NCBI GenBank assembly: GCA_017848855.1
Contig: JAFIHF010000048.1
Coordinates: forward strand, 1-64,000
Direction of reading: 5' to 3'
From: Rhodanobacter denitrificans
GTDB lineage: Bacteria; Pseudomonadota; Gammaproteobacteria; Xanthomonadales; Rhodanobacteraceae
DNA: 64,000 nt
Shown piece by piece: positions 18,683-26,135 of the stretch. How positions within the stretch are numbered: position 1 is the stretch's first letter; every line of letters starts with the position of its first letter. Under the pieces are notes generated by a model. The model saw only the letters and a list, made by a program, of their open reading frames with translations, ran no database searches and was not told the DNA's origin. The position numbers were made by a program, and so were the translations under genes.

Positions 18683-19539
18683 TCCCCGTCACCCTCTTCC
18701 CAGCGCAGCACAGTATACGGTTGCCCGGCCATTCCCCCGGCGCGGAAGCGTACCGTGGCACGAATCACGGCATGCGTGCCATCGGCCAGCACCGCCTCCG
18801 CGCGGATGCTGTGCGTGACGCCGCCGCCGATCGGCGGCGCGGCCATGCGGCTGTTCCGCTCGCGCGCAGCGCGCAGCGCGGCCAGCTGTTCCGGATCGAG
18901 CCCGGGGATCGCCGCCAGCGCCAGCGGCGGCGCGGTGTTCGGGTCGGGCATGGCCTGCCCGGACCAGAGCGTGATCGCCGGCTCCAGCTTGCGGTACAGC
19001 GCCGGCGTCATGCCCAGCACCAGCTGCAGCTCCTGCAGGCTGGCGAACGGGCCGTGGCGCGGGCCGTAGTCGCGCCCGGCCGCCGCGTACTCGGCGCGCC
19101 CGCGCTCGGCCTGGCCCGGCTCGGTGACGAAACTGCGCCAGTCCACCACGCGGGTGGCGAGCTTGCCGGCGGCCGCCGCATCCAGCCCGGCGGCGCGGAA
19201 CAGCGCCTGCAGCACCTCGGGCGAGGCGGCGTTGAGATCCACCTTGCCGCCTTCGTCGGTCACCGTGACGCTGACCGTGGCGCCGTCGAAGTCGAACGGA
19301 TAGCTGCGGCCGTCGCCGACCCAGCGCCGCTGGGCGACCGGATCCTGCATCGCATAGGTCGCCCGCATCACGCCCGCTTCCGCGGCGTAATGGGCGCGGG
19401 CCTCGGCGAACTGGTAGCGCGTCTGCAACGCCGCCGTGCGCGCCAGCACCGCGTAGCCGCCGAGCAAAACCGCCAGCAGGGTGCAGGCCCACAGCACCAG
19501 CAGCAGGGCCACGCCGCGCTGTCGCGCGCGCCGCTTCAT
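18679..19539 (-). CDS. gspK: Type II secretion minor pseudopilin GspK
   Basis: 286 residues. A short class III leader of 9 residues (MKRRARQRG) is followed by VALLLVLWACTLLAVLLGGY, the prepilin transmembrane helix. GspK lacks the Glu+5 common to other pseudopilins, as is normal for this subunit. The rest shows the large alpha-domain typical of GspK (VDLNAASPEVLQALFRAAGL; PNTAPPLALAAIPGLDPEQLAAL). It caps the pseudopilus tip with GspI and GspJ. The start overlaps the gspJ stop (ATGA). It is the only pseudopilin here whose leader has not been extended by a repeat. Confidence 0.9.
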   Translation of the reverse strand: MKRRARQRGVALLLVLWACTLLAVLLGGYAVLARTAALQTRYQFAEARAHYAAEAGVMRATYAMQDPVAQRRWVGDGRSYPFDFDGATVSVTVTDEGGKVDLNAASPEVLQALFRAAGLDAAAAGKLATRVVDWRSFVTEPGQAERGRAEYAAAGRDYGPRHGPFASLQELQLVLGMTPALYRKLEPAITLWSGQAMPDPNTAPPLALAAIPGLDPEQLAALRAARERNSRMAAPPIGGGVTHSIRAEAVLADGTHAVIRATVRFRAGGMAGQPYTVLRWEEGDGE

Positions 19540-21056
19540 CGCCCGCCCCCGAGCGGCAGCCTGCTGCTGGGCAGCAGGCCGGCCCGACCGGCCGTGGCGG
19601 AGGCGTCGATCCGCAGCGGCACGTCCAGCTCGGGCCAGCCGTCACCGCCCTGCGGCTGCAGCTTGACGCGCACCAGCTGCGGCAGGCGGCTGCCGTCGGC
19701 CCAGTCGCCGCTCCACGGCAGCACGCGGTTCTGCGCATCGCGGCCGAGATAGCCGAAGCTGCCGTCCTTGATGTGATCGAGCAGCACCTGCGGCTCGCCC
19801 AGCGGCTTCGGCGGCTGGCCGTCCGGCGGCAGCAGCGCCAGTTGCAGCTCCAGCCGCTGGCCATCCTTGCCGTCGTCGACCAGCTTCAGCACCTGCAGCT
19901 GCGGGCCCAGCTTGCCGAGGTAACCCGGCAGCGGGGCCGCGTAGCGCATCTCGTGCTCGCTGCCGGAGAAATAGATCGGCTGGCCGCGATCGTCGCGCCC
20001 GATCGGCTGCGCCAGCGCCTGCGCCAGCTCGCGGCGCAGGAAACGCTGCGCCGAACCGATCTGGTCCATCCGCGTGATCGCCACGCTGCCCGAACGCGCA
20101 CCGTGGATCGCGCTGCGCACGCCGCCGTAGACGCCCACCAGAAGAAGGGCCAGCAGGGCCAGGGCGCCCAGCACTTCGAGGAGGGTGAAGCCGGCGGCGC
20201 GGCTTGAGCGCCCTCGTTGGCGGCGGACTGCACCTGCCCCCTCTCCCCCAACGGCTCTGCCGTTGGGGGAGAGGGTTGGGGTGAGGGGGGCTCTTGCTTC
20301 TGCGTTATCGCAAGTTTCAAAGCGGTTTCGTGCGCCTGCCGGCGCCCGAGCTACTTCTCTTTTGCTTGTCCAAAGGAGAAGTAGCCAAGAGAAAACGACA
20401 CCCCGCGGCGGCGCTTGCCGGGCGTCCTGCCCGGTCGAAAAGGCGAGTCCATCCATGGCCTCGCCCGCTGCGCGGCCTGATCGTCCACGGCTCACCACCG
20501 CCGAGGGGGCCCCGAGTAAAGCGGCGCGCTCCTGCGCGCAGAAGCCAAAGCCCCCCTCACCCCGACCCTCTCCCCCAAGCGGAGCTTGGAGGAGAGGGAG
20601 TTGGTGCGGCGCGCGCTTCGACTTTGCTCGGCTTTGCTCTTGGCTTTGCTCTTGGCTTTGCTCTTGGCTTTGCTCTTGGCTTTGCTCTTGGCTTTGCTCT
20701 GGCTGTCGCTTCTGCGCGCTGGGAGCGCGCTGCTCTTCCGGGGCCCCTATGGCGCGGCGGGCGGGTGGAGGAAAGTCCGCAGGATGGCCCGCACGGATGC
20801 GGGCCAGTTTTTCGCCGGCACACGGAGGTGCCGTCGAAAAACCCCGTAACCCGCCCGCGCACCCGCAGGGCAGGATGCCCGGAGGGCGCGCCATCGGGGT
20901 GCCGTTTCTCTTTGGTTCCTTTCTCTTTGGGCAAGCAAAGAGAAAGGAACTCGGCCACCGGCAGGTGGACGAAACCGCTTTGTTCCTTGCGGCAGCCGCG
21001 CGAAAAACCACCGCCTTCAGATTCCCGCCTCCGCGGGAATGACGACGGCGCTTCAT
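19536..21056 (-). CDS. gspJ: Minor pseudopilin GspJ with a 289-residue repeat-encoded leader
   Basis: The mature pseudopilin starts at FTLLEVLGALALLAL (F encoded at 20189-20187). It runs 217 residues with normal GspJ features (FLRRELAQALAQPIGRDDRG, MRYAAPLPGYLG). No ATG, GTG or TTG lies in frame within about 90 codons upstream of the cleavage site. The only start in the expected operon position is the ATG at 21056, which overlaps the gspI stop as ATGA. From there the frame stays open through about 820 bases of composite repeat, giving a 506-residue product. Repeat-encoded parts include (QEQS)6 and hairpin-derived stretches. An in-frame ATG within the repeat (leader of ~95 residues) is an alternative start. 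Confidence 0.7.
   Translation of the reverse strand: MKRRRHSRGGGNLKAVVFRAAAARNKAVSSTCRWPSSFLFACPKRKEPKRNGTPMARPPGILPCGCAGGLRGFSTAPPCAGEKLARIRAGHPADFPPPARRAIGAPEEQRAPSAQKRQPEQSQEQSQEQSQEQSQEQSQEQSRAKSKRAPHQLPLLQAPLGGEGRGEGGFGFCAQERAALLGAPSAVVSRGRSGRAAGEAMDGLAFSTGQDARQAPPRGVVFSWLLLLWTSKREVARAPAGARNRFETCDNAEARAPLTPTLSPNGRAVGGEGAGAVRRQRGRSSRAAGFTLLEVLGALALLALLLVGVYGGVRSAIHGARSGSVAITRMDQIGSAQRFLRRELAQALAQPIGRDDRGQPIYFSGSEHEMRYAAPLPGYLGKLGPQLQVLKLVDDGKDGQRLELQLALLPPDGQPPKPLGEPQVLLDHIKDGSFGYLGRDAQNRVLPWSGDWADGSRLPQLVRVKLQPQGGDGWPELDVPLRIDASATAGRAGLLPSSRLPLGGGR
20231..21047. repeat. Composite repeat block 2 inserted in the gspJ leader
   Basis: Reverse-complement relative of the block at 1-766. It contains a 17-bp perfect hairpin (20239-20255 with 20259-20275, loop TCT), the AAAGAGAAAG-type hairpins at 20350-20385 and 20915-20950, two inverted copies of the ~270-base unit, and a 12-base tandem array at 20630-20701. 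Near the gspI end is a small ATTCCCGC...GCGGGAAT hairpin (~21021-21041). The whole block sits between the gspJ start codon and the prepilin cleavage site without closing the frame. Confidence 0.75.
20630..20701. repeat. 12-base tandem repeat, six units
   Basis: Six head-to-tail copies of GGCTTTGCTCTT form the centre of composite block 2; the last copy has one change. At the equivalent centre of block 1 (about 310-330) only short CTTGCTCTTGCTC runs are seen. Being a multiple of three, unit gain or loss would keep the gspJ frame. Confidence 0.85.
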
Positions 21057-21664
21057 GGCGCACCACCCGCCGCCGCCACCGGCGTCCCCAACCTCAGAGT
21101 GCTGAAATGCGCCACCTGCGGCCGCGCCGCACTCCCCCAGTTCACCGTGAGGTCGAGCCGATAGAGTTGCAGCATCGCGCCATCCACCCGCGGGCCGGGC
21201 GGATTCCACGGCGTCACGTCGAGCTGCCAGCGATAGGCGTGGTCGAAGCTGCCGCTGCGCCGCCCGGGTTGCAGCGGCTCGGTGACGTAGGCGCTGTCCA
21301 GCAGGCTGCGCGCCCACAGCGCCACTTCGTCGTGCGCGGCTGCATTGCGCGACAGCGCGATCGCGCCGCCGGCGACCTTCATCAGCGCGGCGAAGGCGAT
21401 CGCCAGCAGCAGCATCGCGGCGATGACTTCGAGCAGGGAAAAGCCTTTTTGGCGGGACTCGGGACGCGACAGCCGGGACTCGGGACTCGGGACTCCATGA
21501 AGCCGGGACTCGGGACTCGGGACTCGGGACTCGGCAGAGCGCGCCGAGACAGGCTTTGGCCTTGCGCGCTGGCCGATACGCCCGAGCGCCGAGCTGTGGC
21601 TTTGCCCGAGTCCCGAGTCCCGAGTCCCGAGTCCCGGCTGTTGCTTCCCGAGTCCCGGCTTCAT
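21053..21664 (-). CDS. gspI: Minor pseudopilin GspI with a repeat-extended leader
   Basis: 203 residues. The ATG at 21664 overlaps the gspH stop (ATGA). The first ~74 residues are encoded by an expanded GGGACTC-type repeat element (21453-21659). The prepilin motif then appears as QKG/FSLLEVIAAMLLLAIAFAAL, with F at residue 75 and Glu+5 present. The mature part is ~129 residues, normal for GspI, with LARS-like ALWARSLLDSAYV and a C-terminal beta region. The stop overlaps the gspJ ATG. No other start codon lies between the ATG at 21664 and the cleavage site. GspI nucleates the pseudopilus tip complex. Confidence 0.8.
   Translation of the reverse strand: MKPGLGKQQPGLGTRDSGLGQSHSSALGRIGQRARPKPVSARSAESRVPSPESRLHGVPSPESRLSRPESRQKGFSLLEVIAAMLLLAIAFAALMKVAGGAIALSRNAAAHDEVALWARSLLDSAYVTEPLQPGRRSGSFDHAYRWQLDVTPWNPPGPRVDGAMLQLYRLDLTVNWGSAARPQVAHFSTLRLGTPVAAAGGAP
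21453..21659. repeat. GGGACTC-arm inverted-repeat element, copy D (in gspI leader)
   Basis: The element has outer arms of tandem GGGACTC on one side and GAGTCCC on the other, around a ~85-base core that includes GGCAGAGCGC and CGAGCGCCGAGC. This copy has extra arm units and a small duplication (207 bases against about 135 in copies A and B). Confidence 0.85.
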
Positions 21665-22266
21665 GGCTTCACCTTGTCCACCACCGCGACCTGCCCGGTG
21701 AGCCACGACACGTTGATGCGCCACTGGCGGCGGCCGCTGGCGAGGATGATGTGGCCGCCGGTGGAGCTGCCGTCGGGGAAGAAGCGGATGCGCCCGGTGT
21801 ACGGGTTCGGGCGATCCTCCAGCGCGCTGGTGATCGAAAGCTTCATGCCCTTGGGCAGGCGCACGTGCTGCCGTTTCGCGTCGCTGTAGGTGTCGTCGCG
21901 CACGTCCACGTCGAAATGCTGTTCCTTGCCCTGCACGATCGCCTGCGCGCGGGTGGCGCGCAGCGCCGCGGCGAGCTCGCCGCTGGCCGCGTTGACGCGC
22001 GCGCTGGCCAGGCCCTGCGTCACCGACACCGCCACCGCCGCCGCGGCGATGCCGATCAAGAGGATCACCACCAGCATTTCGAGCAGGGTGAAGCCGCTTT
22101 GTTTGCGGGACTCGGGACTCGGGACTCGGGACTCGGCAGAGCGGTGCGGGGCGTGCTTTGGCCTTGCGCGCTGGCCGATGCGCCCGAGCGCCGAGCTTTG
22201 GCCTTTCCCGAGTCCCGAGTCCCGAGTCCCGAGTCCCGGCTGTCGCGTCCCGAGTCCCGGCTTCAT
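21661..22266 (-). CDS. gspH: Minor pseudopilin GspH with a repeat-extended leader
   Basis: 201 residues. The ATG at 22266 overlaps the gspG stop (ATGA). Residues 1-~54 come from the repeat at 22106-22260; the leader then ends RKQSG and the mature protein begins FTLLEMLVVILLIGIAAAAVAV (F at residue 59, Glu+5 present). The mature part (~143 residues) shows the GspH/FimT-like pattern with LRATRAQAIVQGKEQHF and IRFFPDGSSTGGHIIL. No in-frame ATG is visible between the start and the cleavage site. GspH is the subunit joining the tip to the GspG shaft. Confidence 0.82.
   Translation of the reverse strand: MKPGLGTRQPGLGTRDSGLGKGQSSALGRIGQRARPKHAPHRSAESRVPSPESRKQSGFTLLEMLVVILLIGIAAAAVAVSVTQGLASARVNAASGELAAALRATRAQAIVQGKEQHFDVDVRDDTYSDAKRQHVRLPKGMKLSITSALEDRPNPYTGRIRFFPDGSSTGGHIILASGRRQWRINVSWLTGQVAVVDKVKP
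22106..22260. repeat. GGGACTC-arm inverted-repeat element, copy C (in gspH leader)
   Basis: Same architecture as the other copies: four arm units, a core with GGCAGAGCGG and CGAGCGCCGAGC, then the complementary arm. An additional short CCCGAGTCCCGG duplication lies at 22247-22260, immediately before the gspH start codon. Confidence 0.85.
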
Positions 22267-22808
22267 TGCCAGTTGCCCACGTCCTTGTCGTAGCCGTCGC
22301 CGCCGGGCTTGCCGTCGCGGCCGTAGAAGATCAGGTCGAAGTTGCCGTGGTCGCCGGGCGCCTTGTAGCCGAAGGCGTGGCCCCACGGATCCATGAGTTC
22401 GGACTCCTTCGCGTACGGGCCCTGCCAGTTCGGCGCGTTCGCCGGCTTGGTCACCAGGTCCTGCAGCTGCTGCGGCGGGGCGCCGTTGTCCAGCGCGTAG
22501 TTCTCGATCTTCTGGCTGAGCGTGGTGAGCTGGGCCTTGCCCGCGCCGTATTTGCCCTTGTCCATGTTCTTGCCGACCTGGGTCACCACCACCGCGCCGA
22601 CGATGCCGATCAGCACGATCACCGCGAGCATTTCGAGCAGGGTGAAGCCGCTTTGTTTGCGGGACTCGGGACTCGGGACTCGGGACTCGGCAGAGCGCAT
22701 CGAGGCGAGCTTTGGCACCACGCGCTGACCGATACGCCCGAGCGCCGAGCTTTGGTCTTTCCCGAGTCCCGAGTCCCGAGTCCCGAGTCCCGCACAATAC
22801 GTATTCAT
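22263..22808 (-). CDS. gspG: Major pseudopilin GspG with a repeat-extended leader
   Basis: 181 residues from the ATG at 22808 (MNTYC), chosen because GAGAGGA lies 6-7 bases upstream. Two earlier in-frame ATGs (22814, 22823) sit on or before that site. The leader is 54 residues, mostly encoded by the repeat at 22660-22792, and ends RKQSG. The mature protein starts FTLLEMLAVIVLIGIVGAVV (F at 55, Glu+5). The mature part (~127 residues) has GspG hallmarks: YALDNGAPP, LMDPWGHAFGYKAPGDHG and the C-terminal calcium-site region DLIFYGRDGKPGGDGYDKD. An internal ATG at 22700, created by the repeat, would give an 18-residue leader. It forms the pseudopilus shaft. Confidence 0.88.
   Translation of the reverse strand: MNTYCAGLGTRDSGLGKDQSSALGRIGQRVVPKLASMRSAESRVPSPESRKQSGFTLLEMLAVIVLIGIVGAVVVTQVGKNMDKGKYGAGKAQLTTLSQKIENYALDNGAPPQQLQDLVTKPANAPNWQGPYAKESELMDPWGHAFGYKAPGDHGNFDLIFYGRDGKPGGDGYDKDVGNWQ
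22660..22792. repeat. GGGACTC-arm inverted-repeat element, copy B (in gspG leader)
   Basis: About 133 bases. Its core differs by a few bases from the other copies and contains CAT at 22698-22700, which supplies an in-frame ATG on the minus strand. The arms are three to four GGGACTC units and their complements. Confidence 0.85.
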
Positions 22809-22819
22809 CGTCATTCCTC

Positions 22820-24037
22820 TCATTGAATATTGCTGGTCAGGCTGAGCAGCGGCAGCAGGATCGCCGCCATGATGAAACCCACCAGCACGGTCATCACCAC
22901 GGTGAGCGCGGGCACCAGCGCGGCGAGCAGGCGGTCGATCGAGCGGCGGCTTTCCAGCTCGAAGGTGTCGGCCACCTTGAGCAGCATGCCGTCCAGCTCG
23001 CCGGCCTCCTCGCCCACCTGCACCATCTGCAGCGCGAGCCGCGGGAACACTTTCGACTGGCCCAGCGCGAGGCTGAGCCCGGAGCCTTCCTTCACCTGTT
23101 CGTGCGCCTGCGCCAGCGCCGCGTCGAGCGCGCGGTTCGCGGTGACCTGGCGTGCGATGGACAGCGCGCCGAGCAGCGGCACGCCGTTCTTCAGCAGCGT
23201 GCCCAGGGTGCGCGCGATGCGCGCGGTCTGCACCTTGAGCAGCAGCGGGCCGGCCACGCGCAGGCGCAGCACGCGCGCATCCCAGGCCAGCCGCGCGGCC
23301 GGCTCGCGCAGGCGCAGGCGGAAGAAGAACGCGCCGCCGACCAGCAGCAGCGCGAGCAGCCACCACCACGACTGCAGCGTCTGGCCCAGCGCCAGCACCG
23401 CCTTGGTGATCCACGGCAGCGGCACCTGCATGTCCTCGAAGATCGGCACGAACTGCGGCACCACGTAGGCCAAGAGCAGCACCAGCGAGCCGAGCACGCC
23501 CACCAGCAGGAAGGCCGGATAGATCAGCGCATTGACGATGCTGCCGCGCAGCTGCTGCGAACGTTCGAGGTAGTCCGCGAGCCGGCGCAGCGTGTCCTCC
23601 AGCGAACCGCCCGCCTCGCCCGCGCGCACCAGCGCGATGTAGAGCTTGGGGAACACGCCGTGTTCCTCGTCCAGCGCCTGCGACAGCGGCAGGCCGCCAC
23701 GCACGCGGTCGCGCACGCGCTCCACCAGCTTCTTCGCGCGCTCGCCCTCGGGCAGGTCGAGCAGGATGCCCAGCGCGCGGTCCAGCGGCTGGCCCGCGCC
23801 GAGCAGGGTGGCGAGCTGGTGCGTGAACTGCGCCAGCTGGTCGCCGGTGAACGGTCCGCGCTTGAACAGCGCGGCAAAACCCGAACCGCCGCCCATCGCG
23901 TCCGCCGGCTGCGCCTCCAGCGGCGTGTGGCCCTGATCCTGCAGCCGCACCACCACCTCGTCGACGCTGGCCGCTTCCATCTGGCCCTGCAGCAGCTCGC
24001 CGGATTCGCTGATGGCTTTGTAGTGGAATTGGGCCAT
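22820..24037 (-). CDS. gspF: Type II secretion inner-membrane platform protein GspF
   Basis: 405 residues, beginning MAQFHYKAISESGELLQGQMEA, the usual GspF start. Two T2SF domains (~70-195 and ~270-395) each carry the conserved hydrophobic regions. Three transmembrane segments lie at ~170-195, ~222-242 and ~375-397. The sequence LGAGQPLDRALGIL and the second-domain KNGVPLLGAL are family signatures. It is the polytopic core that couples GspE ATPase motion to pseudopilus assembly. It is separated from gspE by repeat copy A (172 bases between genes), unlike the ATGA-coupled genes downstream. Confidence 0.92.
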   Translation of the reverse strand: MAQFHYKAISESGELLQGQMEAASVDEVVVRLQDQGHTPLEAQPADAMGGGSGFAALFKRGPFTGDQLAQFTHQLATLLGAGQPLDRALGILLDLPEGERAKKLVERVRDRVRGGLPLSQALDEEHGVFPKLYIALVRAGEAGGSLEDTLRRLADYLERSQQLRGSIVNALIYPAFLLVGVLGSLVLLLAYVVPQFVPIFEDMQVPLPWITKAVLALGQTLQSWWWLLALLLVGGAFFFRLRLREPAARLAWDARVLRLRVAGPLLLKVQTARIARTLGTLLKNGVPLLGALSIARQVTANRALDAALAQAHEQVKEGSGLSLALGQSKVFPRLALQMVQVGEEAGELDGMLLKVADTFELESRRSIDRLLAALVPALTVVMTVLVGFIMAAILLPLLSLTSNIQ

Positions 24038-24055
24038 TTACGGGACTCGATGGAG

Positions 24056-24190
24056 CCGGGACTCGGGACTCGGGACTCGGGACTCGGCAGAGCGCGTCGA
24101 GGCGGGCTCTGGCCATGCGCGCTGACCGATGCGTCCGAGCGCCGAGCTGTGGCCTTTCCCGAGTCCCGAGTCCCGAGTCCCGAGTCCCGG
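24056..24190. repeat. GGGACTC-arm inverted-repeat element, copy A (gspE-gspF gap)
   Basis: About 135 bases with four GGGACTC units at one end and the complementary units at the other; an isolated extra unit lies at 24041-24049. It occupies most of the gspE-gspF gap and does not enter a coding region. The transcript could form a stem of roughly 25 bp. Confidence 0.85.
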
Positions 24191-24209
24191 ATTCACGGAG
24201 CCTCGAATC

Positions 24210-25949
24210 TCAGCCCTCCTGCGTGACACGCAGCACCTCCTCCAGCGTGGTGATGCCGGCGAGCGATTTGGCGATGCCGTCCTCGTACATGGTGCGCATG
24301 CCTTCGGCGCGCGCCTGCTTCTCGATCTCGCCGGCGTCGGCCTTCTGCATCACCAGGCGGCGCAGCGGGTCGCTCATCACCAGGAATTCCATGATCGCCT
24401 GGCGGCCGCGGTAGCCGCTGGGGTTGGCCGCGCTGGAGCCGGGTTTCCACAGGCGGATCGGTTTGCCGTCGGCGTATTTCTCCAGCTCGAACTGCGCGAT
24501 CACCTCGGGCGCGGGCTCGTAGGGGATCGCCGTCTCCGGATCGAGCCGGCGCACCAGCCGCTGCGCGAGGATGCCGTTGACGGTGGAGCCGAGCAGGTAG
24601 TCCTCCACGCCCATGTCGAGCAGGCGGGTGATGCCGCCGGCGGCGCTGTTGGTGTGCAGCGTGGACAGCACCAGGTGGCCGGTGAGCGCGGACTGGATCG
24701 CGATGCGGCAGGTTTCCAGGTCGCGCATCTCGCCGATCATGATGACGTCGGGGTCCTGGCGCACGATGGAACGCAAGGCGCCGGCGAAATCCAGCCCGAT
24801 CTGCGGCTTCACCTGGATCTGGTTGATGCCTTCGATCTGGTACTCGACCGGATCCTCGACGGTGATGATCTTCACGTCCGGCGTGTTGATCTTCGACAGC
24901 GCGGTGTACAGCGTGGTGGTCTTGCCCGAGCCGGTGGGGCCGGTGACCAGCAGGATGCCGTGCGGGCGCTCCAGCACCTCGACGAAGCGCGACTGGAAGC
25001 TGTCGGTGAAACCGAGCGTGGCGAAGTCGAACACCACCGATTCGCGGTCGAGGATGCGCATCACCACCGACTCGCCGAAGCTGGTCGGCACGGTGGACAC
25101 GCGCAGGTCCAGCTCCTTGCCCTGCACGCGCAGCTGGATGCGGCCGTCCTGCGGCAGGCGGCGTTCGGCGATGTTGAGCTTGGCCATGATCTTCACGCGC
25201 GAGATCACCGCCGCGGTACTCGATGCCGGCGGCGCCTCCACCTCGTGCAGCACGCCGTCGATGCGGTAGCGCACCTTGAGCCGGTTCTCGAATGGCTCGA
25301 TGTGCACGTCGGAGGCGCGCTGCTCCACCGCGCGTTGCAGGATCAGGTTGACCAGGCGGATGACGGGCGCCTCGGAGGCGAGGTCGCGCAGGTGCTCCAC
25401 GTCGTCCACTTCGGCGGCGCCGCCGTCGATGTTCTCCACGATGGTGCCCATCGCGGAACGGCCCGAGCCGTAATAGCGCTCGATCAGGTCGTCGATCTCC
25501 GAGCGCAGGCCGATGCGCAGCGCCACCGGGCGCCCCGCCGCCAGCGTCACCGCCTGCAGCGGGTAGGGATCGGCGGGATCGGCCATCACCAGCGCCAGCC
25601 CGTGCTCGCCGTCGCTCACCGGCACCACGTGCTGCTGCTTGAGGAAGCGCAGCGAGAGGTCGAGATCAGGCGGCGCCAGTTCCGGCGCCTCGCGCGCGCT
25701 GAGCAACGGCACGCCGAGCAGTTCCGACCAGGCCTCGGCCAGCTCGCGCTCGTTGACCAGGCCCAGCCGCGCCAGCAGCGCGGTGAGCGTGCCCTCGGTG
25801 GCCTCCTCGTGCAGGCGGCGCGCCCGCGCCAGGTCGCCGTCCTTCAGGCGGCCGCGCGCCACCAGCAGGGCGCAAACCGCCGCTTCGCGCTCGTCCACCG
25901 CCGTCGACACCTTCTCCGTTGCCGCTGTCGCCGCCAACATTCGCCACAC
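24210..25949 (-). CDS. gspE: Type II secretion assembly ATPase GspE
   Basis: 579 residues. N1E/N2E domains (~1-165) bind GspL. The RecA-like ATPase follows: Walker A GPTGSGKTT (337-345), Asp box with ITVEDPVEYQIEG, Walker B region DPDVIMIGEMRD (399-410), His box STLHTNSA (~430). Most GspE proteins carry a tetra-Cys zinc finger near residue 400-460 of the family; in the matching region here (RRLDPETAIPY ... KPGSSAANPSGYRGR) all four Cys are absent. First gene of the operon; the promoter probably lies at 25950-26072. An ATG nine bases into the frame is an alternative start. Confidence 0.93.
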   Translation of the reverse strand: MWRMLAATAATEKVSTAVDEREAAVCALLVARGRLKDGDLARARRLHEEATEGTLTALLARLGLVNERELAEAWSELLGVPLLSAREAPELAPPDLDLSLRFLKQQHVVPVSDGEHGLALVMADPADPYPLQAVTLAAGRPVALRIGLRSEIDDLIERYYGSGRSAMGTIVENIDGGAAEVDDVEHLRDLASEAPVIRLVNLILQRAVEQRASDVHIEPFENRLKVRYRIDGVLHEVEAPPASSTAAVISRVKIMAKLNIAERRLPQDGRIQLRVQGKELDLRVSTVPTSFGESVVMRILDRESVVFDFATLGFTDSFQSRFVEVLERPHGILLVTGPTGSGKTTTLYTALSKINTPDVKIITVEDPVEYQIEGINQIQVKPQIGLDFAGALRSIVRQDPDVIMIGEMRDLETCRIAIQSALTGHLVLSTLHTNSAAGGITRLLDMGVEDYLLGSTVNGILAQRLVRRLDPETAIPYEPAPEVIAQFELEKYADGKPIRLWKPGSSAANPSGYRGRQAIMEFLVMSDPLRRLVMQKADAGEIEKQARAEGMRTMYEDGIAKSLAGITTLEEVLRVTQEG

Positions 25950-26072
25950 CCTCCGCCGCAGCCGCCCCCGACCGGACGATCACTGTACCGTGCCGCCCCT
26001 GCCAACGGATACGACCGCGCCGCCGGCGCGCGGTTCAGCGCGGCATTCTTGCGGAATGCGCCGCATACAAAG

Positions 26073-26102
26073 AAAACCGGCGCCCTCCCGGGCGCCGGTT
26101 TT
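26073..26102. terminator. Bidirectional rho-independent terminator
   Basis: A perfect 13-bp stem (26073-26085 with 26090-26102, loop TCCC) has AAAA at one end and TTTT at the other, so it can work on either strand. It lies 34 bases past the adhesin stop, insulating the T2SS operon from the adhesin gene. Confidence 0.85.
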
Positions 26103-26135
26103 CCCGACATCATGGCGATGTCAGCGGGGCGTCGC

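Noticed and set aside
22263-24116. Apparent fusion of a gspF-region frame with GspG
   Set aside because: The upstream part is an out-of-frame reading of gspF; GspG has its own Shine-Dalgarno and start at 22808, so no fusion protein is needed.
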